Shown in pieces: positions 9,501-17,556 of a DNA stretch of 64,000 nucleotides (the first letter of the stretch is position 1; each line of letters opens with the position of its first letter). Where the stretch lies: positions 372,001-436,000 of the forward strand of contig OZ255825.1 in the NCBI GenBank assembly GCA_965277535.1, given 5' to 3'. Source of the stretch: Ilyomonas sp965277535 (lineage in GTDB: Bacteria > Bacteroidota > Bacteroidia > Chitinophagales > Chitinophagaceae). Below the pieces are notes generated by a model. It saw only the letters and a program-made list of their open reading frames with translations. It was not told the DNA's origin and made no database searches. A program made the position numbers and the translations under genes.

Positions 9501-10335
9501 TTTCCAGCACTGGTCGTGCAACCGGCGCAGTTACTTGTACAACCCGTTTAATACCGGGATCGAGTACGCGCAGGAAGGGCTTGCCATCTTTGTAAACAAA
9601 TTCAAATTTGTTTTTGATGTCATCATCCAAAGAATAGCCGTACAACGAAAGCAGCTTGTTTTTTTCTTTATCCCAGTTGCGAATAGAATCAAAATAAGCC
9701 GCGCCATTAGCTCTGTACAAATGCAACAACACAATGGTTTTGTGCAGGCAAAGCGGGTGTTCGGTTTCGGTATTGCAATTGCAGCTTGTATCTACATTAC
9801 GCTCTTCATTTTTTTGAATCAACACATTATAAACGTCGCCATTATCCATTTTTACTTCTGCTAAAACGCGTTCGTTTTTTGCTTCTTTTATCAATGGTTT
9901 GGCAGAAGATAAAAAATCTTCTGCACTGTTATAACTTTCGTTTGATGACAGCAATTTGATGGTTCTAACATCGAGTTGCTTCATCTTTACAACGGTATGC
10001 TGTTGGTTGTACGTGCTGTTTTTTTCGCCCAATAAATTTTTGTCGAGCGAATCCTGCAATTGAAAAAGAGCAGCCGCTTCGTGGCGGCAGATTTCGCTTA
10101 AATTATAAGGGCATCCGCAACGGATAGAAATGTTTTTTTCATCTTTAAACTTATTGATATAAACCTTATAATACGTGTTATAACTGTCGTCTTTTACACG
10201 AAAAATAACAGTACCGAGCAAGTCGTCAAAATCAATCATTTCAACGTTACCAAGCGAATAAATTTTCTTCCCTCGCCTGATTACTTCATCAGTTCCATTG
10301 TTGTAAATATATTTGGTAAGATATGGTAATGCCAC
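6577..10335 (-). CDS. SWIM zinc-finger and SNF2-family helicase
   Basis: A 1252-residue DEAD/SNF2 ATPase that probably remodels protein-DNA complexes or translocates on double-stranded DNA. An N-terminal SWIM zinc finger is clear near residue 73 (CGCPYNLSEICRHEA), and a second CxC...CxH pair occurs near residue 185 (CNCNTETEHPLCLH). The helicase core begins with LRPYQTSGYQWLNYL, followed by Walker A ADDMGLGKT (about 818), the Walker B variant LDESQAIKN (about 915) and SGTPLQNN. The C-terminal lobe has FDGSTSAGDREKAI, LISLKAGGVGLNLTAAD and the arginine-finger motif QAIDRTHRIGQ (about 1192). The length fits bacterial HepA-like SWIM/SNF2 proteins. It has no close operon partner. Confidence 0.93.
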   Translation of the reverse strand: MALPYLTKYIYNNGTDEVIRRGKKIYSLGNVEMIDFDDLLGTVIFRVKDDSYNTYYKVYINKFKDEKNISIRCGCPYNLSEICRHEAAALFQLQDSLDKNLLGEKNSTYNQQHTVVKMKQLDVRTIKLLSSNESYNSAEDFLSSAKPLIKEAKNERVLAEVKMDNGDVYNVLIQKNEERNVDTSCNCNTETEHPLCLHKTIVLLHLYRANGAAYFDSIRNWDKEKNKLLSLYGYSLDDDIKNKFEFVYKDGKPFLRVLDPGIKRVVQVTAPVARPVLERVTDTPDIETAVGKHLKLGLVINYNPHNYPYIQFDALQGEANDDNSAFAGKVERIDIARFVNTEVFDEDDKALLQNIRKLQSSEVSRYLNRNSPFSGIWENIIQQHDDELPEETRALIVEYLHPKLKKLFTDVAESNFTFFIPRNKTFTTSHLAEATCSINFITPEFAIRFEGGEYEMLCNVRTPLGVSNIKDNALSSSLLFQQEDQFYVWHQSEDVLLVEKFLPSGKMVIHEDDWNRTLQDFILPLTKEYHVHFSNIQKEEVRDVKPEIKILLKERGDYLLFQPVFTYHGYDTKPSDKENILLPQANKLLVIHRNLAVENAFIDKLRNLHSNFITLAENNNTLALKGAEVLKNNWFFLFIDAVREMNVPVLGLDALKTFRFNTAKPSTKIYISSNTDWFDAKIDIHFGEQKITVDDVKKALLNKQQFVQLHDGTLGILPDEWIKRYSLLFRVGDGKTNDIKLSKYHFGVIEELYEQRNEEELVFQLESKYENIKHHHTIEPIAPPKHLEAILRPYQTSGYQWLNYLNDVKWGGILADDMGLGKTVQALTFLHYLKEKNGALHALVVCPTTLMFNWENEIKKFTPSLTYYVHHGNLRMKDTLLKINADIIITTYGTLRSDIKQFVEIPLDYAILDESQAIKNPSSKVTKAVCLLNAKSRLCLSGTPLQNNTFDIYAQMNFLNPGMLGSTESFKNEFAVPIDKFGEKEQKDHLRKLLYPFILRRTKEQVAKDLPAKQEMILLCEMGEEQRQIYDAYRNDFRDKLLGVVEEQGIQKSQLSILQGLMKLRQICDSPAIMKEEEPFPNVSVKLEELTREITENIGNHKALVFSQFLGMLGLIREKMKELGIEYEYFDGSTSAGDREKAINRFQNDDNCRVFLISLKAGGVGLNLTAADYVYIVDPWWNPAVEQQAIDRTHRIGQTKNIFAYRMICKDTVEDKILLLQEKKRALAVDLISDDSTFVKSLTKEDIEYLFS

Positions 10336-10504
10336 GACAAACTTTTAGCGTCAATTATTCTTTTTGCAGGGGTTGTCTTTTAAAAAAAAGCCAACAGCAA
10401 ATATAAATAAAATTTGAAGCGAAAGAAAAAGCTGCAAGCCGCAAAACGGCACAAAGGTTTGTTAACACTCAGGCTGAAAATTGAGGCAAAAACAAACTTC
10501 GAAT

Positions 10505-11464
10505 TTACAGTACTCCTAAAATTTTTTTCTTCAAACTATAAAGCCTGTAACCCGCCGTTATTGTAACGCGGAAACGGTTATCGGCAAATGTGCTTGTTCC
10601 AAAAAAGTTGTCGTCATGAGAGGTTTCAGCGGTTACATAAATATAATCTTTAGAACCGCTGTAACCTGCTACCAGCGCGGCGCTCAGCAATGCCGCCGGT
10701 TTTAAGTTTCTTCTGAATCCAAACTTATACAAACCACCTAAACCTGCTTCAACACTTGGGCTCACAATCCATTTTCCGCCATCCCATACCTGATTATAAC
10801 CATAGCCAACTGAACCTGTTACAGTAAGCCATCGCGGATTACCTCTTAAAAATTTTTGCAGACTATCACTTAACGGCGAAGAACTGGTTTGTAAGCCCAG
10901 AGCATAATAGGTTGGACGAATGTGCAACAAAAAAGAACCACAACTTTTTAACTGTTGTTCACCCAAATACTGAGCGGCTTTGTAAGAGTATTTTTTATAG
11001 TTGAAAACATGAAAAATATCAGCACCTATATTTGTATATCTCACGCCATCAACTGGCGTATATCTGTTTTTATACGTATGAGAAAGCAAGCCTTTATAAA
11101 TATCGAAACTGCCGCGAATACCCCAACCATGAGAATAGTTTCGTAAGTGCAGACTATACGATTTAAAGTTTTTTACATTGTTATCACGGCTGGTAAACGG
11201 CACATTAACTCCATAGCCAAAATACAACCAATTGTAGTTAAGATAAACGCCACTGAACAAGCCGTTGTTGGAAAACAAATTGGCCGCGTCGGCTCTGTTT
11301 CTTCTCGTATGAAAATTGAGTTTGGTACTATTATAAGCGTTTGACAATTCAACACTATTTGACTTTGCATAGGCAGCAATAAAAGTAGAATCCCCTTTTT
11401 GTGCAAGTGCAGAAAATGAGGCAAAAACAAAGATGAAACCTATATAAATTCTACTGCTGTACAT
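10505..11464 (-). CDS. DUF4421-like outer-membrane beta-barrel protein
   Basis: A 319-residue exported protein with a signal peptide cut after ...SFSALAQ (residue 21). The rest is rich in alternating aromatic and polar strands (SGVYLNYNWLYFGYGVNVPF, VSPSVEAGLGGLYKFGF) and ends in a short strand rich in Y, L and K. This suggests an outer-membrane barrel of the DUF4421 kind; the family name is from memory and not searched. No ligand or enzyme motif is seen. It lies 12 bases downstream of the virJ-like gene on the same strand, so it may be cotranscribed with the mprF-virJ pair. GCAAAAACAAA motifs lie just after its stop (10486) and within its signal peptide region (11421). Confidence 0.6.
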   Translation of the reverse strand: MYSSRIYIGFIFVFASFSALAQKGDSTFIAAYAKSNSVELSNAYNSTKLNFHTRRNRADAANLFSNNGLFSGVYLNYNWLYFGYGVNVPFTSRDNNVKNFKSYSLHLRNYSHGWGIRGSFDIYKGLLSHTYKNRYTPVDGVRYTNIGADIFHVFNYKKYSYKAAQYLGEQQLKSCGSFLLHIRPTYYALGLQTSSSPLSDSLQKFLRGNPRWLTVTGSVGYGYNQVWDGGKWIVSPSVEAGLGGLYKFGFRRNLKPAALLSAALVAGYSGSKDYIYVTAETSHDDNFFGTSTFADNRFRVTITAGYRLYSLKKKILGVL

Positions 11465-11476
11465 AGCAAGAAAAGA

Positions 11477-12127
11477 CTATAATCGCTTTACAATTTGAGC
11501 TACAAGCCCGCCTACATTATCGTCGTAATGATGATCACCCGAAAACACCAGTGAAGTTACTTTTGGATTTTTAACCTCGGCTACCGGCACATCACTTTCC
11601 TTATTTCCATAGACCAGTAAAGTTGGACTGTTCAGCTTGTTAATTTCAGCAGGCACACTACTTCCGCTATGACCGTAAAACAGGTGCACTTCGAAATCGG
11701 TGGTATGTGAAGGCGAGAGCAAAATGGTATAGCCTATTTTGCTCTCAATGTTTTGAGGAAGTCTTGTTTGAATAAAAGGCATCACATCAGCGCCAAACGA
11801 ATAACCAGCTAAAATGATGTTGTTTCGCTTCCATGATACCAGGTAATGGGCGAGCAATTCGGCAATCGCTTTCGCCGCAACATCAGGCTGTTTGGCTCTG
11901 AAAAAATAAGACCTTGCATTGAGCGAAACAACCGGATAACCTGCGTTGTTCCACTGCTTAATGAACGATTTAGAAAAAGAGTTAAAACCACCATCACCGC
12001 TGATGTAAAAAACGAGCGGCTTGCTCATGTCTTTACTCATCGAAGTATCAATCGGCAAATCGGTTTGCGCCCAGGTTTGGTTTTGCATCAAAAACAAAAG
12101 TCCAATAATAATCAGCTTATTCATCAT
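11477..12127 (-). CDS. VirJ/AcvB-like alpha/beta hydrolase (possible aminoacyl-PG hydrolase)
   Basis: A 216-residue periplasmic alpha/beta hydrolase of the VirJ/AcvB family. A signal peptide (MMNKLIIIGLLFLMQNQTWA) is followed by FYISGDGGFNSFSKSF, the nucleophile elbow GYSFGADV (about residue 115) and a C-terminal GDHHYDD that supplies the histidine. Established knowledge: Agrobacterium AcvB hydrolyses lysyl-phosphatidylglycerol, and the Pseudomonas aminoacyl-PG hydrolase gene adjoins its synthase. Here the gene overlaps the end of mprF by 11 bases, so it probably removes the amino acid that MprF adds. The substrate amino acid cannot be read from sequence. Confidence 0.82.
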   Translation of the reverse strand: MMNKLIIIGLLFLMQNQTWAQTDLPIDTSMSKDMSKPLVFYISGDGGFNSFSKSFIKQWNNAGYPVVSLNARSYFFRAKQPDVAAKAIAELLAHYLVSWKRNNIILAGYSFGADVMPFIQTRLPQNIESKIGYTILLSPSHTTDFEVHLFYGHSGSSVPAEINKLNSPTLLVYGNKESDVPVAEVKNPKVTSLVFSGDHHYDDNVGGLVAQIVKRL

Positions 12128-14708
12128 ACAACGGTTTCATCGCTTTGTTTAAAGCAGCGGGCAATTGCAGTAAATCAAAATCAGTATCGTACACAAGATA
12201 TTTATTCACCCAGCGCGAAGCATATTTTTCTTTGAACGAACGCAAGCCATGATAGTGCCGGAAGCGTTTGATTTTTTTATACGCATACTTCATCACTTGT
12301 TCAATGGTTGTGTTGGCTGCTTCCAATCCCGACATTGGCGCCAGGCCTAAATTCAAAGTGGTTTTACCCTTTTCTTTTGCGTAATTTATCAACTCAATAA
12401 TCAGAGCATCCATACATCCGCCGGGCGCATCAGCCGTTTTACGAATCAAATCATACGTGCATTCACCGGGCACATAATCGGGTATGACGTTTAAAAATGC
12501 AACAGGTTTGTTTTCGCTGTTTAAGGTAGCAATAATCACCTGCTGCTGCAAGGCTTTTTCGTCCCATTTTCCCTGCGAAAAAATCATCTCTTCGCGCTTG
12601 TAAGTTTGCAGCCATTCGTCAGAAATGGCTTTTAGCGATTGAAGAAATTCGGCACTGTGCGGCGGCGTATAAACTGATGTTGCATAGCCTTTTTTCTGCA
12701 AGCTGTTCAAGCCATTGCGAAGCGATTTTTTATCTCTTCCTGTCAATTCAAAGCTTGTTATATCGGCAATGGCTTCCTGACCAATCAACAAGAACTTTTT
12801 ATTCAATGCAATAAAGTCAGCCAGTGCAGATTCATCAACACGATAATATGCCGTTTTTAAACCTTTCTTTTTACAATATTCTGTAAACTCATTCAGCAAA
12901 GCGATTTTGTTTTCGGGCGCACAAACCGGTAACTCTAAAACAATGGCATAACCACGTTCAACCCGATAGGCAATAAATCCATCAAAATTCCTGGAAAAAC
13001 AAAACAGTTTATCATCTGATATTTTAAAGAAATCAACCGCCGAATCGCCCCATTTTTCTAATATCTGAACGGCTCTTGCCTGTTCTTTATGCAACTGCGA
13101 AACACTTACATAAGGCTTCACAAAAGCATACAAAAGAAACACCCATGCTGCAGTTGCCAGCACATACATCGAAACCAAAAACTGGCTGCCAAAAGGTGTT
13201 AGCGGTTCAAGATTTGTTTTTTGCAACAAGAAAATCAAGATGGTGTTTTTTAATGATTGATACCTATCAAAATCAATATTAAAATGTCGTTTTTCTAAAA
13301 AATAGAATCCAATGAAACCATACACCAACAAGGCAAAAAACACAATCACGCTTGTTATCGTTGCCCGGTTTACGAGTCGCGGATCAGTGCGGGCATTGTA
13401 TTGTTTTCGCGTAAAATATAATGATAGCAACACTACAAATGCAATAGCTGCTTCTTCCCAATCCAAACCTTTAAATATATGACCGGCAAGCGAAAGCAAA
13501 GTACACACAAACGCTATCCACCAGGCGTTTTTCAACCCTCTCACCATATAAGCCGCCGTAACCAGCAAGGTTACACCAAAATAAATAACCAATGTGTTGG
13601 TAGCGCGAATGGTGTTTTGGGGAAGGAAATGCTGAACCAATTTCATTCTGTCGGCAAGCGGTGGCGTAAGCACCGAAAGAATGTTAATGATGCCCATTAA
13701 AAAAATAAAGAACGCCGGAAAAAGGCGCAAAAACAAATGTTTGCCTTTTTGTATAAACGAAATGAGCCCTAACAGTAAGGGCAGCCAAAATTCAAAAGCA
13801 CGATACACTAACGTAATGGCAAATGCTTCAACAGCAGAATAACCAAAATTGTGAAGAATGAATGTAACCGAAAACTCAACCGCGCCAACGCCACGCAAAA
13901 AAGGAGAAGCCACCATTAACAAAACAGAAACCACATACGCCAAACCCGCTGCCTGCAGGGAAGGATGCGCATGAACCGCAAGCATGGAAACATACAAATG
14001 CGCAATACCACAAAGTTCAACACCAAGTGAAGAAAGAATGGTGTAGATGTATTGTTTAGCATTTACATCAGCACCACCAATTTCCTTTACGCGGGCTGCT
14101 GCTTTCGGATATTTTTGTTGCAGCCAGCGAAACAGGCCGGTTTCTTTTCGCACGGCATACATCAAATAAAAAAGAACAAAAATAAAAAGAGCTAACAGGA
14201 TCAAACCCATTGTGGTTTCATTCTGGTTTTTGTTTTGGTTGAATGAAGTAACCACTACAATGATGCTAATGATAAACGTTGATAAAACACCTGCAAAACC
14301 AAACAGCCCCGAAGCCTGGTAAATGATTAGCTTGTCTTTAATTTGCTGCTTTACGCCTTTCGGAATGTAAGCCAATGCGCTTACACCACCACCCGGAAGA
14401 AACACCGATAAAAAGCTGCGTTTCAAAAACAATTCGATACACAGCTTTAATGAAAGCTTTTGGTTGATAGCGCGAAAACTACTGACATACATGAGAGATT
14501 CAAACAGAACAAAAACAAAGGTGATAAGCGTTGCCACAAGCAACCAGCTTTTGTTGGCTGTGTGTAAAAACGGAATGATGTTGGCAACTTCACGGCGTTC
14601 TTTATGAAAGAAATAAATGCCTATCATCAGGAACAGAACCGCCAGTATTTCGCGCAAATAAAGCTTTTTGGGCAGCTTAATTTTTTTATTGAAAAAAGAA
14701 ATTTCCAT
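12117..14708 (-). CDS. mprF: Bifunctional aminoacyl-phosphatidylglycerol synthase/flippase MprF
   Basis: An 863-residue membrane enzyme that transfers an amino acid from aminoacyl-tRNA to phosphatidylglycerol and flips the product, lowering the surface negative charge and raising resistance to cationic peptides. The N-terminal half (about 1-520) holds some 13 hydrophobic segments with the flippase fold (SFLSVFLPGGGVSALAYI; MVASPFLRGVGAVEFSVTFI). The C-terminal soluble DUF2156/GNAT-like synthase domain (about 535-860) contains LKTAYYRVDESAL, then MDALIIELINYAKEKG and LNLGLAPMSGLE. The length matches family norms. It is translationally coupled to a VirJ/AcvB hydrolase. Lysine is the commonest amino acid added, but alanine and others occur. 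Confidence 0.93.
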   Translation of the reverse strand: MEISFFNKKIKLPKKLYLREILAVLFLMIGIYFFHKERREVANIIPFLHTANKSWLLVATLITFVFVLFESLMYVSSFRAINQKLSLKLCIELFLKRSFLSVFLPGGGVSALAYIPKGVKQQIKDKLIIYQASGLFGFAGVLSTFIISIIVVVTSFNQNKNQNETTMGLILLALFIFVLFYLMYAVRKETGLFRWLQQKYPKAAARVKEIGGADVNAKQYIYTILSSLGVELCGIAHLYVSMLAVHAHPSLQAAGLAYVVSVLLMVASPFLRGVGAVEFSVTFILHNFGYSAVEAFAITLVYRAFEFWLPLLLGLISFIQKGKHLFLRLFPAFFIFLMGIINILSVLTPPLADRMKLVQHFLPQNTIRATNTLVIYFGVTLLVTAAYMVRGLKNAWWIAFVCTLLSLAGHIFKGLDWEEAAIAFVVLLSLYFTRKQYNARTDPRLVNRATITSVIVFFALLVYGFIGFYFLEKRHFNIDFDRYQSLKNTILIFLLQKTNLEPLTPFGSQFLVSMYVLATAAWVFLLYAFVKPYVSVSQLHKEQARAVQILEKWGDSAVDFFKISDDKLFCFSRNFDGFIAYRVERGYAIVLELPVCAPENKIALLNEFTEYCKKKGLKTAYYRVDESALADFIALNKKFLLIGQEAIADITSFELTGRDKKSLRNGLNSLQKKGYATSVYTPPHSAEFLQSLKAISDEWLQTYKREEMIFSQGKWDEKALQQQVIIATLNSENKPVAFLNVIPDYVPGECTYDLIRKTADAPGGCMDALIIELINYAKEKGKTTLNLGLAPMSGLEAANTTIEQVMKYAYKKIKRFRHYHGLRSFKEKYASRWVNKYLVYDTDFDLLQLPAALNKAMKPLYDE

Positions 14709-14759
14709 TACAGATGAATAATGTGAATGTAAAATTTTTGTCTTCTAAAATACCTTTCT

Positions 14760-15926
14760 TCAGGATGGATTTTTATAAGACATCATCAAAACAAAAATAA
14801 ACAGACCAAACAAAGAAATGATGCCGAACGACCATTGCAAACCGGCTTCCTGTGCTATAAAACCCACCGATGGCGGCACTACCAAAAAGCCAAAATAACC
14901 AATGGTGGAAACCGAAGCCAAAGCCGCGCCGCTGCTGGTTTTGGTAGATTTTCCTGCCAGGCTGAACACCAGCGGAACAATGCACGAAACGCCAAAACCC
15001 GTCATTACAAAACCAATCAATGCCGTGGTAGAATACGGCAAAAAGACAGCCAGCATCAGGCCCCCGGTGATAAGCAAGCCACTCCATTTTAAAATGGGCA
15101 CAATGCCTAAGTTGTTCACTATTTTATCTCCTGCCAGCCTTCCGGTTGTCATTGCAACCATATACACCACAAAAGCCGCTGTAGCTGCGCCTTTCGCAGC
15201 ACCAATTACTTTTTGAAAATAAATACCGCTCCAGTCGTACATCACGTTTTCGCAAGCCATCGAAGCAAAAGCAATAAGAGAAAAACGGAGCAAATGTTTA
15301 TCTGGCAATGAGAACAGGGGCTTCTTTGGCTGTGGTTCGTGCCGAATATGATACATGTAAGGATAGCAAATGAACGACAGAATCATCAACACAACACTCA
15401 CTGATAAAAAATGATAGTAAATAGACACTTTGGTGGATGCAATAAAAGCCGTAAAAACATAACCCACTGCTGCACCCGCAAAGCCTGCCATACTCCACAA
15501 ACCATGAAACGAAGTAATGATGGATTTGCCATACAAACCCTGCACTTCAACCGCCTGTGCGTTCATGGAAAGGTTCAACAAGTTGCGCGAAGAACCAAAC
15601 AAAAAAAGGATGATGGCCAACTGCCAGGCTTGTGTGGTAAATGCCAGTGAAAACAAAATAACATTAAAAAAAACAGCGCCAAACAGGGTGATGGTTTTGC
15701 TGCTGTACAGGTTCAATAATTTGCCCGTGAAAGGAACCGTTACCAACACACCAATGGGCGATGCCAGCAACAGGCTTCCCAGCTTCGCATCGCTTAAATG
15801 CAATTGATTCTGAAAGGCAGGAATGCGTGATGCCCAGGTAGAATAGCCAAATCCCGAAATGAAAAAAAAGATAGTAGTTGCGATACGGTATGTCCGGGGC
15901 GACTTATTGCTGCCTTGCAGGTTCAT
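14760..15926 (-). CDS. MFS transporter (YbjJ-like)
   Basis: A 388-residue inner-membrane protein with about 12 hydrophobic helices and no large soluble domain, typical of the major facilitator superfamily. The opening FISGFGYSTWASRIPAFQ and LGSLLLASPIGVLVTVPF resemble the YbjJ subgroup, whose substrates are poorly defined. A short charged loop in the middle (YPYMYHIRHEPQPKKPLFSL, about 190-210) separates the two six-helix halves. It lies 51 bases upstream of mprF on the same strand and could be in the same transcript, but nothing in the sequence ties it to lipid modification. Confidence 0.85.
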   Translation of the reverse strand: MNLQGSNKSPRTYRIATTIFFFISGFGYSTWASRIPAFQNQLHLSDAKLGSLLLASPIGVLVTVPFTGKLLNLYSSKTITLFGAVFFNVILFSLAFTTQAWQLAIILFLFGSSRNLLNLSMNAQAVEVQGLYGKSIITSFHGLWSMAGFAGAAVGYVFTAFIASTKVSIYYHFLSVSVVLMILSFICYPYMYHIRHEPQPKKPLFSLPDKHLLRFSLIAFASMACENVMYDWSGIYFQKVIGAAKGAATAAFVVYMVAMTTGRLAGDKIVNNLGIVPILKWSGLLITGGLMLAVFLPYSTTALIGFVMTGFGVSCIVPLVFSLAGKSTKTSSGAALASVSTIGYFGFLVVPPSVGFIAQEAGLQWSFGIISLFGLFIFVLMMSYKNPS

Positions 15927-15988
15927 AGCTGCAAAAATATCATGCGCAAAGGGAAGTTGTCGTAAAGTTTTTTCAAACGAAAAAGCTG

Positions 15989-16762
15989 TTATTTGTTTTG
16001 TGTAGATTTTGAAAAATTCTGAATGCTTTGCGTGAAGATTTCGTACAACTGGTGCAGTTGGGGATAAGACTGCAACAGGTGAAGATGTCGTTGAATTGTA
16101 ACATCATCATGCCGGATGGCAGGGCCCGTTTGCAGTTGCGCAGCCGGCAACCATTGCAATCGTTCGGCAGTTTCTTTTATCAACGGATACAGCAACTGAA
16201 AAGAAAGGTTTGTTTTTGCACAAAAATCCTGTGTAAGCGCATACAAATGATTGGTAAAATTGGAACAAAGCACCGCAGCCAAATGCAATCGCAAACGTTG
16301 GTCATCATTGGCAATGTTTACTTCATTGCCCGTTGAAGAAGCGAGTTGACGTAATAGATCTACATTCTCTTTTGTATTGGCATCCACAAAAAACGGAATG
16401 GGCGGAATGTACTGCATCTCTTTCCGGAGGCTTTGCAACGGGTACAGCACACCATAATTTTGAAAGCGGTTCAATACTTCTTTTGAAGTTGCGCCGCTGG
16501 TATGCACAACTAATGTTTTGCTGCTGAATAATTCATTTGCAATAACATTAATGGCATTGTCGGAAACGGCGATAATACAAACATCAGCATCGGTGTTGAT
16601 GTGGGCAAAGTTATAAACGGTTTCTGCGTTCAATGTATGCGACATTTCATTCAGTGCAGTTTTGTTTCTTCCCCAAATTTTATCAATTCTATGGTTCGCT
16701 TGTTTCAATAATTTGCCAAAAACAAAAGCAACACTACCCGTTCCAATGATTGTTATATTCAT
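15989..16762 (-). CDS. Rossmann-fold and DUF2520 domain protein
   Basis: A 257-residue cytosolic protein with an N-terminal NAD(P)-binding Rossmann fold (MNITIIGTGSVAFVFGKLLK) and a C-terminal helical DUF2520 domain, similar in layout to pyrroline-5-carboxylate reductase and ketopantoate reductase. VVHTSGATSKEVL and YPLQSLRKE (about residues 90-120) are the family signatures. Its reaction is not established. The start at 16762 sits directly at the Rossmann strand and is well supported. It is the first gene of the minus-strand block; a 108-base repeat and the tRNA cluster lie upstream. Confidence 0.88.
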   Translation of the reverse strand: MNITIIGTGSVAFVFGKLLKQANHRIDKIWGRNKTALNEMSHTLNAETVYNFAHINTDADVCIIAVSDNAINVIANELFSSKTLVVHTSGATSKEVLNRFQNYGVLYPLQSLRKEMQYIPPIPFFVDANTKENVDLLRQLASSTGNEVNIANDDQRLRLHLAAVLCSNFTNHLYALTQDFCAKTNLSFQLLYPLIKETAERLQWLPAAQLQTGPAIRHDDVTIQRHLHLLQSYPQLHQLYEIFTQSIQNFSKSTQNK

Positions 16763-16796
16763 ATTTTATTGGGGCTTGATTGTATTTTCATACAAA

Positions 16797-16904
16797 AGAA
16801 ATACAAAATACGGTTTTATGGTACGGGCTTTTGTGCCTCCGGTTTAGCATCGTTGCGTCGCACTCTTCAACGCCTTATTAATAATTAAGCTAAGTGTAAG
16901 CTCA
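16797..16904 (+). repeat. 108-base dispersed repeat, copy 2
   Basis: Ungapped match to 4251-4358, with the shared core GCATCGTTGCGTCGCACTCT plus TCAACGC. It lies between the DUF2520 gene start and the tRNA-Ser promoter. Stop codons interrupt any frame shared with copy 1, so selection, if any, is on DNA or RNA. Confidence 0.8.
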
Positions 16905-16961
16905 TTTAGACAAGCAAATAAATTTCTTTATAAAAGCTTTCCAGGCAAACATCAATTTTCA

Positions 16962-16993
16962 TTTGGCGTTTTACAGTGAGCTCCCTATTTTTG
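16962..16993 (+). promoter_or_regulatory. Bacteroidota-type promoter for the tRNA cluster
   Basis: TTTG (16962-16965), 20 bases, then TATTTTTG (16986-16993) match the phylum's primary sigma consensus TTTG-N19-21-TAnnTTTG. The predicted start of transcription is a few bases downstream, just ahead of the tRNA-Ser gene at 17013. Confidence 0.75.
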
Positions 16994-17012
16994 CAGCCCT
17001 TTAAATGGGAAC

Positions 17013-17101
17013 GGTGAGGTGGATGAGTGGCTGAAATCAGTAGTTTGCTAAACTGCCGTACGGGTAACTCTGTACCGAGGGTTCGAATCCCTCCCTCACC
17101 G
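17013..17101 (+). tRNA. tRNA-Ser (GCT anticodon)
   Basis: The 89-base cloverleaf has acceptor arms GGTGAGG and CCTCACC, discriminator G, anticodon stem GTAGT/ACTGC with loop TTGCTAA (anticodon GCT), a long variable arm (class II) and a T arm GAGGGTTCGAATCCCTC. CCA is not encoded. Confidence 0.96.
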
Positions 17102-17120
17102 CAAGCAAGTTCTTATCTTT

Positions 17121-17185
17121 CGGGGCGTAGCGTAGCCCGGTATCTGCGTGGCGCTTTAAGCGCCAAGATCGTAGGTTCGAATCCG
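17121..17185 (+). pseudogene. Broken tRNA-Pro-like copy 1 with UUA anticodon arm
   Basis: It begins with the same 5' half as tRNA-Pro (CGGGGCGTAGCGTAGCCCGG), but the anticodon arm is replaced by TGGCGCTTTAAGCGCCA, giving stem TGGCG/CGCCA and anticodon TTA, which would read the UAA stop codon. After the T loop it degenerates (CCGCTAAAAA), so the 3' acceptor strand is missing. It has one extra T before the anticodon stem. It is unlikely to make a working tRNA. Confidence 0.75.
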
Positions 17186-17199
17186 CTAAAAATTATTTT

Positions 17200-17273
17200 C
17201 GGGGCGTAGCGTAGCCCGGTATCGCGCCTGGTTTGGGACCAGGAGGTCGTAGGTTCGAATCCTGCCGCCCCGA
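17200..17273 (+). tRNA. tRNA-Pro (TGG anticodon)
   Basis: A complete 74-base cloverleaf: acceptor CGGGGCG/CGCCCCG, discriminator A, anticodon stem CCTGG/CCAGG with loop TTTGGGA (anticodon TGG), T arm GTAGGTTCGAATCCTGC. The C at position 1 is typical of proline tRNA. It is flanked on both sides by broken relatives and followed by a terminator and a GIY-YIG gene. Confidence 0.96.
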
Positions 17274-17278
17274 CTTAA

Positions 17279-17308
17279 AAACCTCTTCCTCAAAGAAGAG
17301 GTTTTTTA
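17279..17308 (+). terminator. Terminator after tRNA-Pro
   Basis: AACCTCTTC (17280-17288) pairs with GAAGAGGTT (17295-17303), followed by T6. A near-copy follows the second broken tRNA at 17627. Confidence 0.88.
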
Positions 17309-17319
17309 TTTTTATACTT

Positions 17320-17556
17320 ATGTCAACCTATGTTTACATATTATTCAGTGAATATTTACAACAATATTATACAGGCTGTACCAATGATATTACTAAGCGA
17401 TTAAATGATCACAACAGTGGATGGAGTAAGCATACTTCTAAAGGCGTTCCCTGGACACTTATCTATTCAGAAAGCTTTCAAACGCGTACTGAAGCATTAA
17501 AGAAAGAAAACCAAATAAAGAAGAGAGGAGCAAAACGCTTTTTGCAAAAATCGTAG
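17320..17556 (+). CDS. GIY-YIG nuclease family protein
   Basis: A 78-residue single-domain GIY-YIG protein starting at ATG 17320 (MSTYVYILFSEYLQQYYTGC); an upstream in-frame ATG would read into the tRNA. YVYIL and YYTGC are this branch's version of the GIY and YIG strands, followed by the conserved arginine region (ITKRLNDHNSG) and the ERA-like helix TEALKKENQIKKR. These small proteins are common next to tRNA genes in Bacteroidota; their biological role is not established, and DNA cleavage is assumed from the fold. The stop codon (TCG TAG) lies within the following broken tRNA copy, so the gene end is fused to tRNA sequence. A truncated second copy lies at 17667. Confidence 0.85.
   Translation: MSTYVYILFSEYLQQYYTGCTNDITKRLNDHNSGWSKHTSKGVPWTLIYSESFQTRTEALKKENQIKKRGAKRFLQKS

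Noticed and set aside
9184..9864. 226-residue open frame on the + strand opposite the SNF2 helicase gene
   Set aside because: It is the complement of a well-supported helicase frame, has no recognisable motif and no start context. It is a shadow of the real gene.
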